Source of the DNA: Sordaria brevicollis
Lineage: Eukaryota; Ascomycota; Sordariomycetes; Sordariales; Sordariaceae
Direction: 5' to 3'
DNA: 64,000 nt
Assembly: GCA_033439795.1 (NCBI GenBank)
Contig: JAUTDP010000008.1
Span: forward strand, 1,984,001-2,048,000
Shown here: piece by piece, positions 38,098 through 49,376 of the stretch
Layout: each line of letters starts with the position of its first letter
Numbering within the stretch: the first letter of the stretch is position 1
Translations under genes and position numbers: made by a program
Notes under the pieces: generated by a model
The model's input: the letters and a program-made list of their open reading frames with translations, nothing else
Database searches by the model: none
Told to the model about the DNA's origin: nothing

Positions 38098-38959
38098 TTA
38101 TACGGCAGCCTTGAGGGCCTGGGCATCGCTCATGGCCTTGGCCAACATGGCCTTCTCTCTCCTCTTCGCATCGTTAATCTTCTGGATGCGCGCGCGATCG
38201 ATCTCGGACTTCCTCTTGAGGTCCTCAAACTCGCGGAACTCCTCCTCGTCCTTGGCCGTGGGCTGAAGTGGAACGGCACCGGTCTTGTCCAGGAACTCCT
38301 GAAGAATAACGGACGAGTTGCGGCCCTTCATGTTGATGGTAATTGTCCTCTCGCCCGGGCCGGGCTTAGGAGCTGGGGATTTGCCGTCGGCAGCGGAAGA
38401 TGGGAATCGGGGGGCAGAAGCATCCTTGCCATCCTTGAAGTAAACGGTCATAACGGCAGGGCCCTGCTGGTCGTTTGTCCTGTTGATCACCATGGGAACC
38501 GAAGGGTTCCAGTACTTGAGCTTAGGAAGGTTCTCTCTCCAGAATTTCCTGCAGCGAAATGACCATTAGTCCCATGCCGTATATACCCCAAGTACTTGTA
38601 GGAGATTGAGCGTACCTGGGGCCCATGTGGCCGCCCTCTATCCTATGAGCAAACTGCATGTGCACCTTGGTGACCTCCTTGGGGAGGAGGGCAGCGCCCG
38701 GCCCGGCACGGATGTTCAGGAGCTGATGCCGCACGTCAGCATTGTCATGATGGTCGCGATAGTGAAGACGAGGTGCCGAACATGTTGCGCATGCGCCGCC
38801 GTGGAGGTGGAGTGGGTGGTTCAAGTTGCAATCGTATTTACCTTCTGTAGTGGTTGTTAGCATTACTGTAGCTACTGTACTTGTGGCTGGCTAGCCATGA
38901 CTTGATGAGGGAACACTCACTTCCCTGACGACATTGAGACGCCGAATAACGCCGACCAT
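38098..38959 (-). CDS. mrp49: Mitochondrial large-subunit ribosomal protein mL61 (Mrp49), L51/S25/CI-B8 fold
   Basis: Component of the mitochondrial 54S subunit. Exons 38921-38959, 38616-38722 and 38098-38548 (introns 198 and 67 nt) give 198 residues. It reads MVGVIRRLNVVRE, then LLNIRAGPGAALLPKEVTKV, then HIEGG-like and RKFWRENLPKLKYWNPSVPM, which fits the thioredoxin-like L51/S25/CI-B8 domain including the R-FWR-LP--KY-NP signature shared with yeast Mrp49. The C-terminal third is a charged helix (EFEDLKRKSEIDRARIQKI), an extension typical of fungal orthologues. The first intron is unusually long for this window but ends in a TGCTGAC branch site and a CAG that restores frame. Its ATG lies 578 bp from that of the divergent gep-3 gene. 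Confidence 0.85.
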
Positions 38960-39537
38960 TTTGAATATCTGGCGAACCGGAGAGGTTGCTGGGCACGGGC
39001 AAACAAAGGTGTGTTTACTGGCGACGGACAGTTCCTGAGAGACGGGCCTAGGCGGGACTTGGGGTCGCAGTTCGGGACCACACTGAGAGCAACGACCTCG
39101 ACGCCGTGCCGCGACATGGGCCCCGTTGATTTTTTGCCGGCCCGTAACGACACGCCTTGGAGCACTCACCGCCCGGCATCATTGCCTGCCGGAAGCCCTA
39201 TTGCAGATTGTGGATACCAAGAAGCTGCGGGAGCGCCAATCGAAGCGGCGGGGTCCCTGTCAAGCCCCACTAAAAAGTTCGGTCGCAAGCCGAAGAGGTT
39301 CGATAAGATTTGGGACGGGGTCCGCTGAGAACAGAAGGTACGTCTGTCATTCGTTTCGTTTCTTTCCTCCGTCGTCTACCAGATGAACATATTAAACAAT
39401 ACATAGCCAAAATCCCCAAGATATCCTTAGACGGCGGAACTTTAAGGATTCTCGATACTTCAACCACTTCTCAGCCTTCGAATCTACCCTCGCGCCAGCT
39501 CTATATAGCTGCGTCGGCCAACCCCGAACAAGACGTC
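38960..39537. promoter_or_regulatory. Shared divergent promoter of mrp49 and gep-3
   Basis: The two start codons are 578 bp apart, back to back, and both products act in the mitochondrial ribosome pathway. The interval is GC-rich on the mrp49 side; a TATATAG element lies ~35 bp before the gep-3 ATG. Co-regulation is inference from geometry. Confidence 0.5.
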
Positions 39538-41874
39538 ATGCCATTACAACCCGGGCGCACCCTCAGTTCCAGATGGCTGTCCAGAGCCTTCTGTCTCGAC
39601 CGATGTACCACCACCTCGACTTTGGCAGCTAAGCTTCCTCTTTACCTCTGCCCTGCCTTCCGTCCAGTCTCCAACCTCAGCGGGAGCCCTCGTCACCATC
39701 ACCACACCGTCCCCTCGATCCAATGTCGAAGGCTTCATACCGAGCCCAACCCCGAAGCTCATACCGAAACCCACACTCCAATTGAACCTCTTCACGCCGA
39801 GAAAGAACCAATACGAACACTCCCAGTCCAATGTACAGGTTGCGGAGCTTTGTCGCACACAACGATCCCCGAACAAGCAGGCTACTTTGACCTGTCGCGC
39901 AACGCCGTGAAGGAGTACCTGGGCCTTGTCGGACCTCCGGAGAAAAGAAAAGTTGTAAAGAGTTCGGATCAAGTCATTGAAGATGCACTCAAGAACGTCA
40001 ATATGGAAGAGCTGGAACGAATGGGAATCGACCTGAAGTCTTTATTACCTAAGGACTACGAAGCGAACAAGAAGAAAGAGACCGAAGGTCCTCCTCATCC
40101 TCCTCTTTGCGACCGCTGCCACCAGCTGATCCACCACCGCAAGGGCAACTCTATCTTCCATCCCGGCATCGACTCCCTTAGAGAGACCATCGAAGAATCG
40201 CCATACAAGTACAATCATGTTTACCACGTTGTCGACGCCGCCGACTTCCCCATGTCACTTATTCCCAAGCTCGAACGGCTAGTGGGCACCCTACCGATTC
40301 GATCCAAGAACAGAAGAGCAAAGTCCGAGACATGGCATGCCGGTCGCCAAATAAACCTGAGCTTCATCATCACCAGATCGGACTTACTCGCACCCAAGAA
40401 GGAGCAGGTGGACAGGCTAAAGCCCTACCTGGTCGAGACACTCCGCAAAGCGCTCGGCAGAATCGGCAACAGGGTCAGACTCGGTAATGTTATGTGTGTC
40501 AGCGCACGCAGGAATTGGTGGACGAAGGAACTCAAGGAAGAGATCTTTGAGCACGGCGGTGCCAACTGGATGGTCGGGCGAGTAAACGTGGGCAAGAGCC
40601 GGCTCTTCCACGACATCTTCCCTCAGGGTCGCATGAACTGGCAAGACAATACGAAGCTTCCCCTTATCCCCGCCCTTCGCAACGCCAACGTCCAATATGG
40701 CAAGCTCGACGAGGGCGAAGATGCCCTTCTGCCGCCTGCGCAGCCCGAAACGGATTACCCAGCCATGCCCATCGTCTCCGACCTACCAGGAACCACCGCC
40801 TCTCCGGTCCGCGTTCCCTTCGGTAACAAGAAGGGAGAGTTGATCGATTTGCCCGGTCTCTCTCGCGGCGATCTGGAGTTGTACGTCAAGCCCGAGAAGC
40901 GCACCGATCTCGTCATGAAGCTGCGCGTGGTGCCAGAGCAGGAAACCATCAAACCCGGCCAGTCCCTACTCATCGGAGGCTTCATCCGCATCACTCCCAA
41001 GACCCCAGATCTCACATTCCTCGCCTACTCCTTCACGCCTATCGAGGCGCACGTTACGGGAACCGATAAGGCCATCTTGGTGCAGGAAATGAAGGAGGGC
41101 GCTCCCAACGTGGAGAACATTGCTCTCCCGGAGACGGCTGAGAAGATCAAGCACGCCGGCTCGTTTGCGCTCAAGTACGACGTCACAAAGCAGCGCGCCG
41201 GCCCCCTGACGAGAAAGAACGCCTGCGGATTCAAGGTGGATAGCCTGCCTTTCCGCGTACTGTCGATTGATATCCTGATTGAAGGCGTTGGATGGGTGGA
41301 GATTGTGGCACAAGTCAGGGCCAAGAGCCTGCAGTATAACCCCATGGTCGACGAGCAGGCCGATAAGGAGGAAGAAGCCACCGAAACCGAAGAAAAGAAG
41401 GAAGAATACTGGACCGACCCCCTCCCCTCCTCCAAGAAGAAGGCCGCCGCCTTCCAAGATCCCTTCCGACTAGACGGCCTCGACCTCTCCGATCCCAACG
41501 AAGAGCCTAAGCCCAAGCCCAAGCCCAAGCCCAAGCCAGAAGAGGACCCCTTGGCCCCGCCACGCATCAGGGAGGCAGAAGTTGTAGAAGAGATCGAAGA
41601 GACAGAGGAAGAATACAACAAGCGCAGAAAGAAGGAAGAAGAGCAAGAGGAAATTCAACTCAATTGGCCCGTGATCGACGTTTACAGTCCCGAAGGCAGG
41701 TTCATCGGGTCTAGACCACCGATGGGCGCGTGGTTGTTGAATGCGCCAAAGTCGGATGGCAAGAAGAGGCCAAGAAAGGCCATGAAGGGTGTGAAGAAGG
41801 AGCAGAAGAGGAGGGCTAGGGAGATGGCTGCTGCTGCCGGTGGACAGTACCGTAGAAACTCGACAAACTGGTAA
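39538..41874 (+). CDS. gep-3: Gep3/Mtg3-type circularly permuted GTPase, mitochondrial (YqeH family)
   Basis: GTPase needed for mitochondrial small-subunit (15S rRNA) maturation in yeast. Single exon, 778 residues. The first in-frame ATG is at 39538; the frame is open further upstream but has no ATG there. Residues 1-~70 are basic and Ser/Arg-rich with few acids, like a matrix targeting sequence. A YqeH-type zinc site is formed by CTGCG (~99) and CDRC (~191). GTPase motifs come in permuted order: G4 TRSDLL (~279), a G5-like SAR, G1 GRVNVGKS (~347), then the DLPGTT and G3 DLPG (~437) region. A beta-rich C-terminal domain follows. A KPKPKPKPKP tract encoded by five AAGCCC units and a Glu-rich helix lie near the end. 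Divergent from mrp49. Confidence 0.9.
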   Translation: MPLQPGRTLSSRWLSRAFCLDRCTTTSTLAAKLPLYLCPAFRPVSNLSGSPRHHHHTVPSIQCRRLHTEPNPEAHTETHTPIEPLHAEKEPIRTLPVQCTGCGALSHTTIPEQAGYFDLSRNAVKEYLGLVGPPEKRKVVKSSDQVIEDALKNVNMEELERMGIDLKSLLPKDYEANKKKETEGPPHPPLCDRCHQLIHHRKGNSIFHPGIDSLRETIEESPYKYNHVYHVVDAADFPMSLIPKLERLVGTLPIRSKNRRAKSETWHAGRQINLSFIITRSDLLAPKKEQVDRLKPYLVETLRKALGRIGNRVRLGNVMCVSARRNWWTKELKEEIFEHGGANWMVGRVNVGKSRLFHDIFPQGRMNWQDNTKLPLIPALRNANVQYGKLDEGEDALLPPAQPETDYPAMPIVSDLPGTTASPVRVPFGNKKGELIDLPGLSRGDLELYVKPEKRTDLVMKLRVVPEQETIKPGQSLLIGGFIRITPKTPDLTFLAYSFTPIEAHVTGTDKAILVQEMKEGAPNVENIALPETAEKIKHAGSFALKYDVTKQRAGPLTRKNACGFKVDSLPFRVLSIDILIEGVGWVEIVAQVRAKSLQYNPMVDEQADKEEEATETEEKKEEYWTDPLPSSKKKAAAFQDPFRLDGLDLSDPNEEPKPKPKPKPKPEEDPLAPPRIREAEVVEEIEETEEEYNKRRKKEEEQEEIQLNWPVIDVYSPEGRFIGSRPPMGAWLLNAPKSDGKKRPRKAMKGVKKEQKRRAREMAAAAGGQYRRNSTNW

Positions 41875-42654
41875 ACCGCTTAGGCAAACTTAGGTAGAAT
41901 GTAAGGGTTTTCTGCCAGGAAACGCACAGTTCTGTAGAAGTAGAAGTCCGCTGTTCTGCACATAAATGTATGTGTGTTAAGGTGGTGTAGTGTATTGGTA
42001 GTCCGGAGGTGGTCGAATAAGGTCTTGGTACTATTCCTCTCAACGGAGGAAACAGGCGTTAGATGAGCACATTAAGTATGGTGTACCCTGTCCCTACTAT
42101 TTGGTAGACTACCCTGATTTTCCTACATTAGAGGTTTACCAGTTTGTCGAGTTTCTACGGTAAGTATTGTGTGGGTTTTGTAAGATAGGTATAGAATGGC
42201 CCGGATGAGGGTGGGAAAAGCGTGTTTTGATTTTTGGATATCCCCCATTTTTGGAAGGTAGAGGCGCTTAAAAGCCGTTTATGCGAGAGGCTGTGCATAT
42301 AAAGACAGTAAATCAGATGAGGTACATCACCGACAGTTAGACTAAAGAAGAAGCACACATGCTTTTAAGACCACTTTATGCAGGAGTAGTCAGATTCAAT
42401 ATCTCAATAATACACCAACAACCCAACCAACAAACAGCAGCACTACAAGCGGAGAGCCATCATAAGTATGCAAAAGTCAAATCCAAAACGCAGAGTAGAT
42501 TTATACAACATATACAAAGAACAACGCCAACAACGCTGGATAGATGATTGACGACACTGACACGACACTGACTGTACCAGCAACACACAGCCTTAAAGTA
42601 CATCCCTCGACCTTTTCCCCTTCCACGTGCCCCATTTCCCAATCCGTTGCCCTT
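41875..42654. other. Convergent 3' region between gep-3 and the acyl-CoA synthetase gene
   Basis: About 780 bp of AT-richer non-coding DNA that should hold both 3' UTRs. A CACGTG hexamer occurs near 42625, probably by chance. No gene is seen. Confidence 0.5.
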
Positions 42655-44935
42655 CTATAGCTTGGACTTGTTCTGGGCAGCAAGGTTGATTTCCTCGTAC
42701 ATGCGGTCGATCTCGGCCCTGAACTTCTTGGCGGTTTGGGGACGCTTGAGCTTGAGACTGTTTCATCCGATGTTGTTAGTGAAAAGACTCCAGGTATCAT
42801 GGAAGAAGGGGGCGAGTCAAAACTTACGTAGGGGTCAAAAGCTCGTTCTCAATCGTAAACGGCTCAATATCCAAGTACACATTCTTGACCTTCTCATAGC
42901 TATTAAACTTGTGGTTCTTGCCGATACCATCCAGCAGCTTGAGGAACGCCGCCTTGACTCTGGGGTCGTTCGCGCTCGACTTGAGCTCCTCGAGGTTTTC
43001 GGGAGAGATATTCTTCTTGAGGATCCTGCTAGCATAGGGAGCGAACGTAACAGGGTCGATGCCAAAGATGGCTACGAGGGACGACTCCTTGGGGTCGCCG
43101 TGCACAAACGCCATGGCGATCAGGTTCGTCGAGGCCATGTACACGTTCTCGATGCGCTCGGGCGAAATGTACTCGCCCTGCGCCAGCTTGAGCACGTTCT
43201 TCTTGCGGTCGATGATCTTGAACCGGCCCAGGCTGTCGACCTCGACGATGTCGCCCGTGTGGAACCAGCCGTCGGCCTCGACCGCCTTGGCCGTTTCTTC
43301 GGGGTTCTTGTAGTACTCCTTGAACATGATGGGGCCGCGCATGAGCAGCTCGCCGCGCGGGTGAGGCTTGTCGTCGACCGTGTAGTCGTAGTCGGGCACC
43401 GACTCGATGCAGAGCTCGACGGACGGGCACGGGGGGCCGATGTTACCGGTCGTGAAGTCGCCGGGGACCTGGACGGTGCCGGTGGCGTAGGACTCGGTCA
43501 TGCCGAAGCCCTGGACGAAGTCGTTGCCGAAAGCGGCGCGCAGGAACTGGTGCACGTCCGGGTCGAGCTGGGCGGAGCCGGACACCATGGTGCGGGCGCG
43601 GTCGAGACCGACGCCCTTGAGAACCTTCTTGGTCCAGATGCGGTCGTACAGGAAGTGCTTGTTGGTGGCCTTGCCGGCGGGGAGGGCCATGCTCTGCTTC
43701 TTGGCCTCGACGATGTAGCGCGAGAGGCTGCCCTTGAAGCCGTCGGCGTTGACGGTGGCGGCCTGGACGGCGCTGTTGATGCGGTTGTACAGGCGCGGGA
43801 CCGACATGAGACCCGTGGGACGAAGGATCTTCAAGTCCTCGACCAGACCGGCGATGTCACCGTGGAAGTAACCGATGCTGGCGCCCTCGGCCAGGGCGGT
43901 CTGGTCCGCCATGCGGCCGTAGATGTGCGCCAGGGGAAGGTACGAGATGTGGGTGTCGGTGGAGAGGATGCTCTGGTTGGAGCGGGCGGCGGCGATACCG
44001 GCCACACCCTGAGCATGGGTGATCAGAACACCCTTGGGGTCGCCGGTGGTGCCCGAGGTGTAGTTGATGGTGAGGACATCCTCGCGCTTGGGAGGCTTCA
44101 TGGAGAGGCCCGACTTGACGCCGAGGGCCTCGACCTCGTCGATGGAGAAGATCTTGACGCCAACATTGGAGGCGGCAGCATTGAGGAGCTCGCGCTTGGT
44201 GTGGCCGGCAGGCTCACCAGCATCCAGAGAGTCCAGGGAGATGATGAGCTTCAAGGTAGGGCAACGAGGCGCAAGTTTGAGAAGGGTCGGGATATGAGGC
44301 ACGGAGCAGACAATGGCAGTGAGGCCGCTGTGGTTGATGATGTACTCGGTGGTCTCGGGCCCAAGAGTCTCGTAGAGAGAGATGGGGAACAGGGACTGGG
44401 AGAGGAGCGCAAGCTCTGTTGTCATGCTTTGTTAGTATACCTCGTTTGCAAGTACATTATACACACATGCATGTGCAGGTCGCATTTCATGTCAGATTTG
44501 TTACGTACCGGTGATCTGCCACTCGGGACGGTTCTGCGCCCACAAACCAACACCGTACTTCTCCTCGGTGAAGCCAATGGACTTGTGGAGGGCGACAATG
44601 CCGGCGCCAAAGTTCTTCCTCCGCTCAGCAACCTCCTTGTAAGTGATCCAGACGTACTTGGGCTCGTAGGTCTTGGTGGTGGCGTTCCATGGACGCCATC
44701 CCAAGCACTTCTTGTTGGGCACCTTCTCAACCGAGGCTTCGAAGAGATCGTGAACGGTCTGGTGGGCCGGGTCGAAGGTCTCGAGGAGAGGGCTGTTGAC
44801 GAACTTCCAGTGACGGTAGACGGCAGTGCGGTTGGGACGCTCGGTGCCGGGGACGGGAAGGGCGTAGGGAGTGCCAGGCGGAGGAGGCTCAGCGATGGAC
44901 TTGATATACGCCGCGGTATCTTGTTTGGGCGCCAT
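42655..44935 (-). CDS. Long-chain acyl-CoA synthetase with peroxisomal SKL signal
   Basis: Activates fatty acids to acyl-CoA using ATP. Exons 44509-44935, 42828-44415 and 42655-42757 (introns 93 and 69 nt), 705 residues. AMP-binding signature YTSGTTGDPKG lies at ~261. Later motifs are GFGMTESYATG, GWFHTGDIVEVDSLGR and IIDRKKNVLKLAQGEY, the last being the long-chain acyl-CoA synthetase core. The final exon adds LKLKRPQTAKKF and ends AAQNKSKL, a canonical type 1 peroxisomal targeting signal, so the enzyme probably feeds peroxisomal beta-oxidation like yeast Faa2; location is inference from the signal. The start ATG (MAPKQDTAAY) is the first in frame. Strong C/G third-base bias makes an 892-codon open frame on the opposite strand, which is not a gene. 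Confidence 0.93.
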
Positions 44936-47900
44936 GGTTTATGGTGGTATAAAACGGACTGGGTCGTGAAATACTGTTGTTGTAAGAGAAGGAAGGCGCG
45001 CAACACTGGTTATCGCCAACACCGTCACCGACACTTGGAAGGTAACAAAGGGTGGGTTGTCGCAAAAAAGAAGGTCACCGTCGCTTGCTTGGGAAAAGGC
45101 TATGGTGTTGCTGGTGAAGAGAAACACTCGGAAGGAAAAGAGAAGAAGAGAAAGAAACAAAAAAACGATCTCCTCACGGGGACGAACAAGCAAAAGAGAC
45201 AAGTGGAAGAGCTTCTCAAAGAAGCAGGGATGGACGGCTACTGGAAGGCGTTCCCCTTTTCGAACATCCAAGAGTCGGTTCTCGGCAGCATGTGGTCCAA
45301 AGCCATTGAGCCAAGGTGGTCCTGAGCCGAGTGTGACGAGGAGCGGAGCTGTCTAGCACAACGAGGTGTGGGTGGTCCCCAGACTCTCTGCTAGGACACA
45401 AATCTTGGTTCTTTGGGATTGGTTGTCGAGGCTTTGGCGCAAAATGCCAACAGGTACCTCGTCTCGACTTTGGGAAGTGCCGCGGCTCTTTTGGAGTTTG
45501 GAAGCCAAGGGATGCATGGAAGTCCAATCGGGATCTACGATGGGACCCATTTATTGGAGGGACAGAGTCTCACCAAGATGAGAAGAAGAGGTCAGGCAGT
45601 CCAACTCTGATTTTTCTCTTTGTCCGTGGCTATCCAACACTTACTCATAGCCCTTGTTTCTGTCATGATTATTCCAGCCAGTAGCTAAATATGCATATAA
45701 TGTGAACGGGCATGTCTGAGGTAATGTCTGGCTAACGGGCATGTTGTCGACATGCCGGATTCAAGACGGGATGAATCAAGAACATGGGAAATAATGAAAA
45801 AAAGTGCCCGCTGGCAATGACGATTGGAGGACCCTCCGTGGAAACAAGCCGAGGCTCATGGCCGGGGTTAGGTGGACCAAACAGTGGCGGCAGCCGTGGA
45901 GATACACTAGATGTCTGAAGCGAATGGGCTCTCTTTACTAGTGCCATTTCTCTCCACGTTGAAAATGGAGATGCGATGGATGGAAGGTTTAAACACCATC
46001 CAATACAATCTCGCCCAATTCCATTTCATGCGTTGTCCTTCTCTCTTTTTGCGGAATTCTATCAAATCCGTCAGATCCGCTCCTGACAGTAATGCGCAAT
46101 GTCCCCTGACAGAGCGGCATCCTGCCCGACAGCTGTTGTGCCTGCGGTGCCCGTGTATGCATGCAGTTGAAGACTATATTAATAAAATCGTCAATATTAT
46201 CATCACAAGAACCCTTTTTCAGTTCACCGGTACTGAAGTCACTCACTCATCACGGTTATACTTCCAATTGTGTTCTTGTGTGTCTGTACTGTAATCCTTC
46301 TGCGGTCCTAGCTCCGGTGTTGGTCATTAACGTGGCCGTTCCGGGTCATGTCTCCGTCGCCCAAGACTTTGGGACTTTATAACGGCTGTCACATGTATCC
46401 AAGATCTCGGCGTGCTGCTGTGAGAGGGTGAGGTGTGAACTGCGACAGGAAAGGAATGCGCCGCAGCGGCCACACCACAGGACCACACGCACCCAAATTG
46501 TTATCGTGCAGTTCTGGCATTTCGTTCAGAAAGATTTCTGGGGAAGCTTCTTGGTCCCGTCGAGCGGGGTTCTTCCCCAAATCCTAACATTTCCTCACCA
46601 CAACAACCCTGATAAAACACGGGGCTGTCCTCTTGGCATTTTGTGGGGATGATTCATGAACCTTGTCGTCCAAAAGCCAAGTCAGAATTCGCTTCTTGTC
46701 AAGAATCACCAAGAAAGGCGCAGCAGTCGAGAAGGACGACGGTGTTGCTGCATTTCAACTCATAAAGGGCATGAGACCCGAATGCCATGACTTTATCGTG
46801 TGGTCTTGGCAACTCATAATTTCGAGATGATTGCGGGATGACGGATGCGGGGAAATTCGAGAGACTGACACTAACAAGAGTGGGCCACTCTTTGTCTCCA
46901 AAAAACCTCCATCCCAGCCGTCCGGCGGGCCCCAACCCCCAACGGTGTTTGTGCGCCCGACGGGACTCTTCTTCCAGTCATTTTGTGGAACAGGGGCGGA
47001 ACATTTCCATCGTCAACTCGATCATCAAGGACGCCCGCTATTCATGTTTGAGATACCGCCATCGCGTTGCCGGACTACCTATGTATCTTGTATCAATCAT
47101 GGCAATGGTTCTTACCCGCGGCACGCACGGACGGGTTCACCTCCTTTCTCTCCTGTCACAGGGGCACTTCTGAGACGATTCATGGCTGAGACACGTCAAC
47201 GTCCACTCGAGGGAACCTGAACCGGTTCTCTGGGGGCGTTCTGGATCTTTTTACAATTGGCTTGGCCTTGCGCTGCCATCAGACGTTGCCGGTATTCACG
47301 ACACTGAGTTGTCCTATAGTCCTGCACTTTCCTCTCCTACCATATAGTGTACTGACTCCAAAATCGCTAGCTATGTCAGCGTTCTATATATAGGTACTTA
47401 TGAGGGTTACAAAGCGCACGCCGACCAGTATGTTGTTCAAGAGCAGCTTTTGGTTTGACCGCTGTTCTAGAGCCTAAATCAGACGGTGACGAGGGAGAAA
47501 ATGAGAGCGCAAATTAAATTCGCAAAGTCCAAACCCTATGTCGAGCGCTAGAAGAAACCATTCATCACCACCTCTTCTATTGCCTTGGCAAATGGCGATC
47601 ACACTCGGTGACCATACCGAGCGGTATGCAGACCACGGTGAAGGAGTTCTGAACGTCTGATTTCCCTTCCATTTTGGGTTTCTCAGGGTCTTTATGGGGG
47701 GGTCCCTATTGGCTGAAGGTCACATATTGAGCGATACGACACGGAGCTCACTCACCCGTGTGCAACCCGTCTTTGGGTGTAGGAACCGTGTTTCATGACG
47801 GCTTCAATCATTCGTGACCCAAGTTTGGTGCTGTAGTATTAGATATATCAAGATTCAACAGCCGGGCGGTTAGTGGGCGACTGGCGATGATCGAGAAGAT

Positions 47901-48262
47901 CTGGTTGATGCAGTATCTCAAGGGGATCAAGGGGAAGGGGGGAAGGGCTGGAACATGATGGACGGTTCTGAGCCTCGCTTCGAGGACAAGAAAAAGCTTC
48001 TTTTATGCCCTTGTGTTGATCTGCGACCATTTCTTGGTTTATCTACTCCTCTTCTCCTTCTTTGCTTTGCAGTTTACTCATTTCTTCATCGCTGGTCGGA
48101 TCTTTCTTGTTTTTGATACCCTCTGCCTGGTGCATTTTTTTCTTCTCTTCACATCTTCTTTAGAATACCCAACGAGTCACAGACACAGTCCAGCATCATA
48201 GTTCAGCGTCGAGGAGAGAGACGAAAAAAGATATACCAGCCAGAACAGAAAAAGGAGTCAAG
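44936..48262. other. 3.3-kb gap between divergent acyl-CoA synthetase and MARVEL genes
   Basis: The longest gap in the window. It must hold two promoters. The MARVEL-gene side (48.0-48.26 kb) is pyrimidine-rich leader. Frames of up to ~130 codons at 45.06, 45.91 and 46.83 kb overlap others, lack a domain and lack the C-ending codon bias of neighbours. I see no repeats, no structured RNA and no transposon remnant by eye. Confidence 0.45.
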
Positions 48263-48980
48263 ATGGGCTTCAACATCCTCCTTCCCATCCGTATCTTCCA
48301 AGCGACATTTTCAATAATCATAATAGGACTCTCAGGATTCGGTAAGATCCCAACGCCCCCTTCGACTCACATATAACGAACTAACAGCCTCATTTTCCAA
48401 CTTCACAGTTGCCCACTGGTACAACACCAACACAGCCTACCTCCCCCCTTCCCAAATCTCCTTCCTCCTCTTCTGCGGTGTCTACTCTTTACTCTCCGTC
48501 ACCTACCTTGGCCTCATCAGCAAACTTCTTCCCAAAACCTCCAATCCCTACGCCGTCCTATCTCTCGAGATCTCCAACCTGTTATTTTGGTTCGCCGGCT
48601 TCGTCTCCCTCTCCGTCTTCTTATCAAAACTCCTCTTCTGCCGTGGTAGCGTATGCGGCGCCGCCCGCGCCGACGTCGGCATCGCCGCTTGTCTTTCGGT
48701 TAGCTGGATTATTTCGGTAGCACTGCTGGCTAGAGATGCGATCAGGTCGGGCGGGTTCGAGGGGTTTTCACGAAAGATGGGAGGGGGATGGGGGTTTCCT
48801 TGGAGGAGGCAACAACACAGACGGGGTGCAAGTGGAAGTGCAAGTGGAAGCCATCATCAGAGAACGCCGTCGATGAGTTCGATGTCAACGCTGGGCAAAG
48901 GTCATCCTATCCCGTTGCCGACCGCCATGGCGATGAGCAAGGAGAAGGAGGCTGGGTATTCGCAGGTGTCGCTGGCTTGA
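48263..48980 (+). CDS. MARVEL-domain four-helix membrane protein
   Basis: Exon 1 48263-48341, 67-nt intron, exon 2 48409-48980; 216 residues. The start has good context (GTCAAGATGGG). Four hydrophobic helices are visible: LLPIRIFQATFSIIIIGLSG (continuing over the intron to VAHWY), ISFLLFCGVYSLLSVTYLGL, LEISNLLFWFAGFVSLSVFL and GIAACLSVSWIISVALLARD. The short loops and an N-tail under ten residues match the MARVEL superfamily (tetraspan proteins of membrane microdomains; fungal relatives include Nce102/Fhn1). The C-terminal ~65 residues are cytosolic, basic and Ser-rich (GASGSASGSHHQRTPSMSS), a likely phosphorylated tail. A specific cellular role cannot be assigned. Confidence 0.82.
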
Positions 48981-49376
48981 AGAGGTTGGCTGTTGTGGCT
49001 AGGTTGAAGGATAATAGGAAGGAGATGGAGGAGAAGAAGGTGAGAAGGCATCAGAGGGGTAGACAGCCGTCGACGAGGTGGTGAGGAAGAAAGTTGTGGG
49101 GGCTTGGGATCGGCGGGATAAGGATGGACCAGTGTCCTTCCTTCCCGTCTGAAGATGGACCGTCCCGGGGATGGACAGGGGTTATGAGATGAGATATGAT
49201 GGCATACATATGATGGCATACATATAAGGCTATGGTTCTACTACCGAGGGTTGTTCAGCTGGACTGGACTTTTATGGGTTCAAGTAAAGAAGCATAGGTA
49301 AGGCATCGTTAGTCTGGATGCATTACGAATGAAGAGGGTCAAGCTACATAAACGAAAGCGAAAAGACTAGATACCC
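48981..49376. other. 3' region of the MARVEL gene
   Basis: About 400 bp of non-coding sequence holding the MARVEL-gene 3' UTR, a perfect 14-nt tandem duplication and, on the other strand, the possible 3' end of the small candidate gene. Confidence 0.45.
49194..49221. repeat. Perfect 14-nt tandem duplication
   Basis: Two adjacent identical copies of ATATGATGGCATAC. The tract lies in the presumed 3' UTR of the MARVEL gene. Probably replication slippage. Confidence 0.85.

Noticed and set aside
39310..39537. Upstream extension of the gep-3 frame
   Set aside because: The frame is open but contains no ATG before 39538; it is leader sequence.
42647..45325. 892-codon open frame on the plus strand
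   Set aside because: It lies antisense to the acyl-CoA synthetase. The absence of stops follows from the strong C/G third-base bias of the real gene; the translation is Val/Leu/Asp/Gly-rich without a domain.
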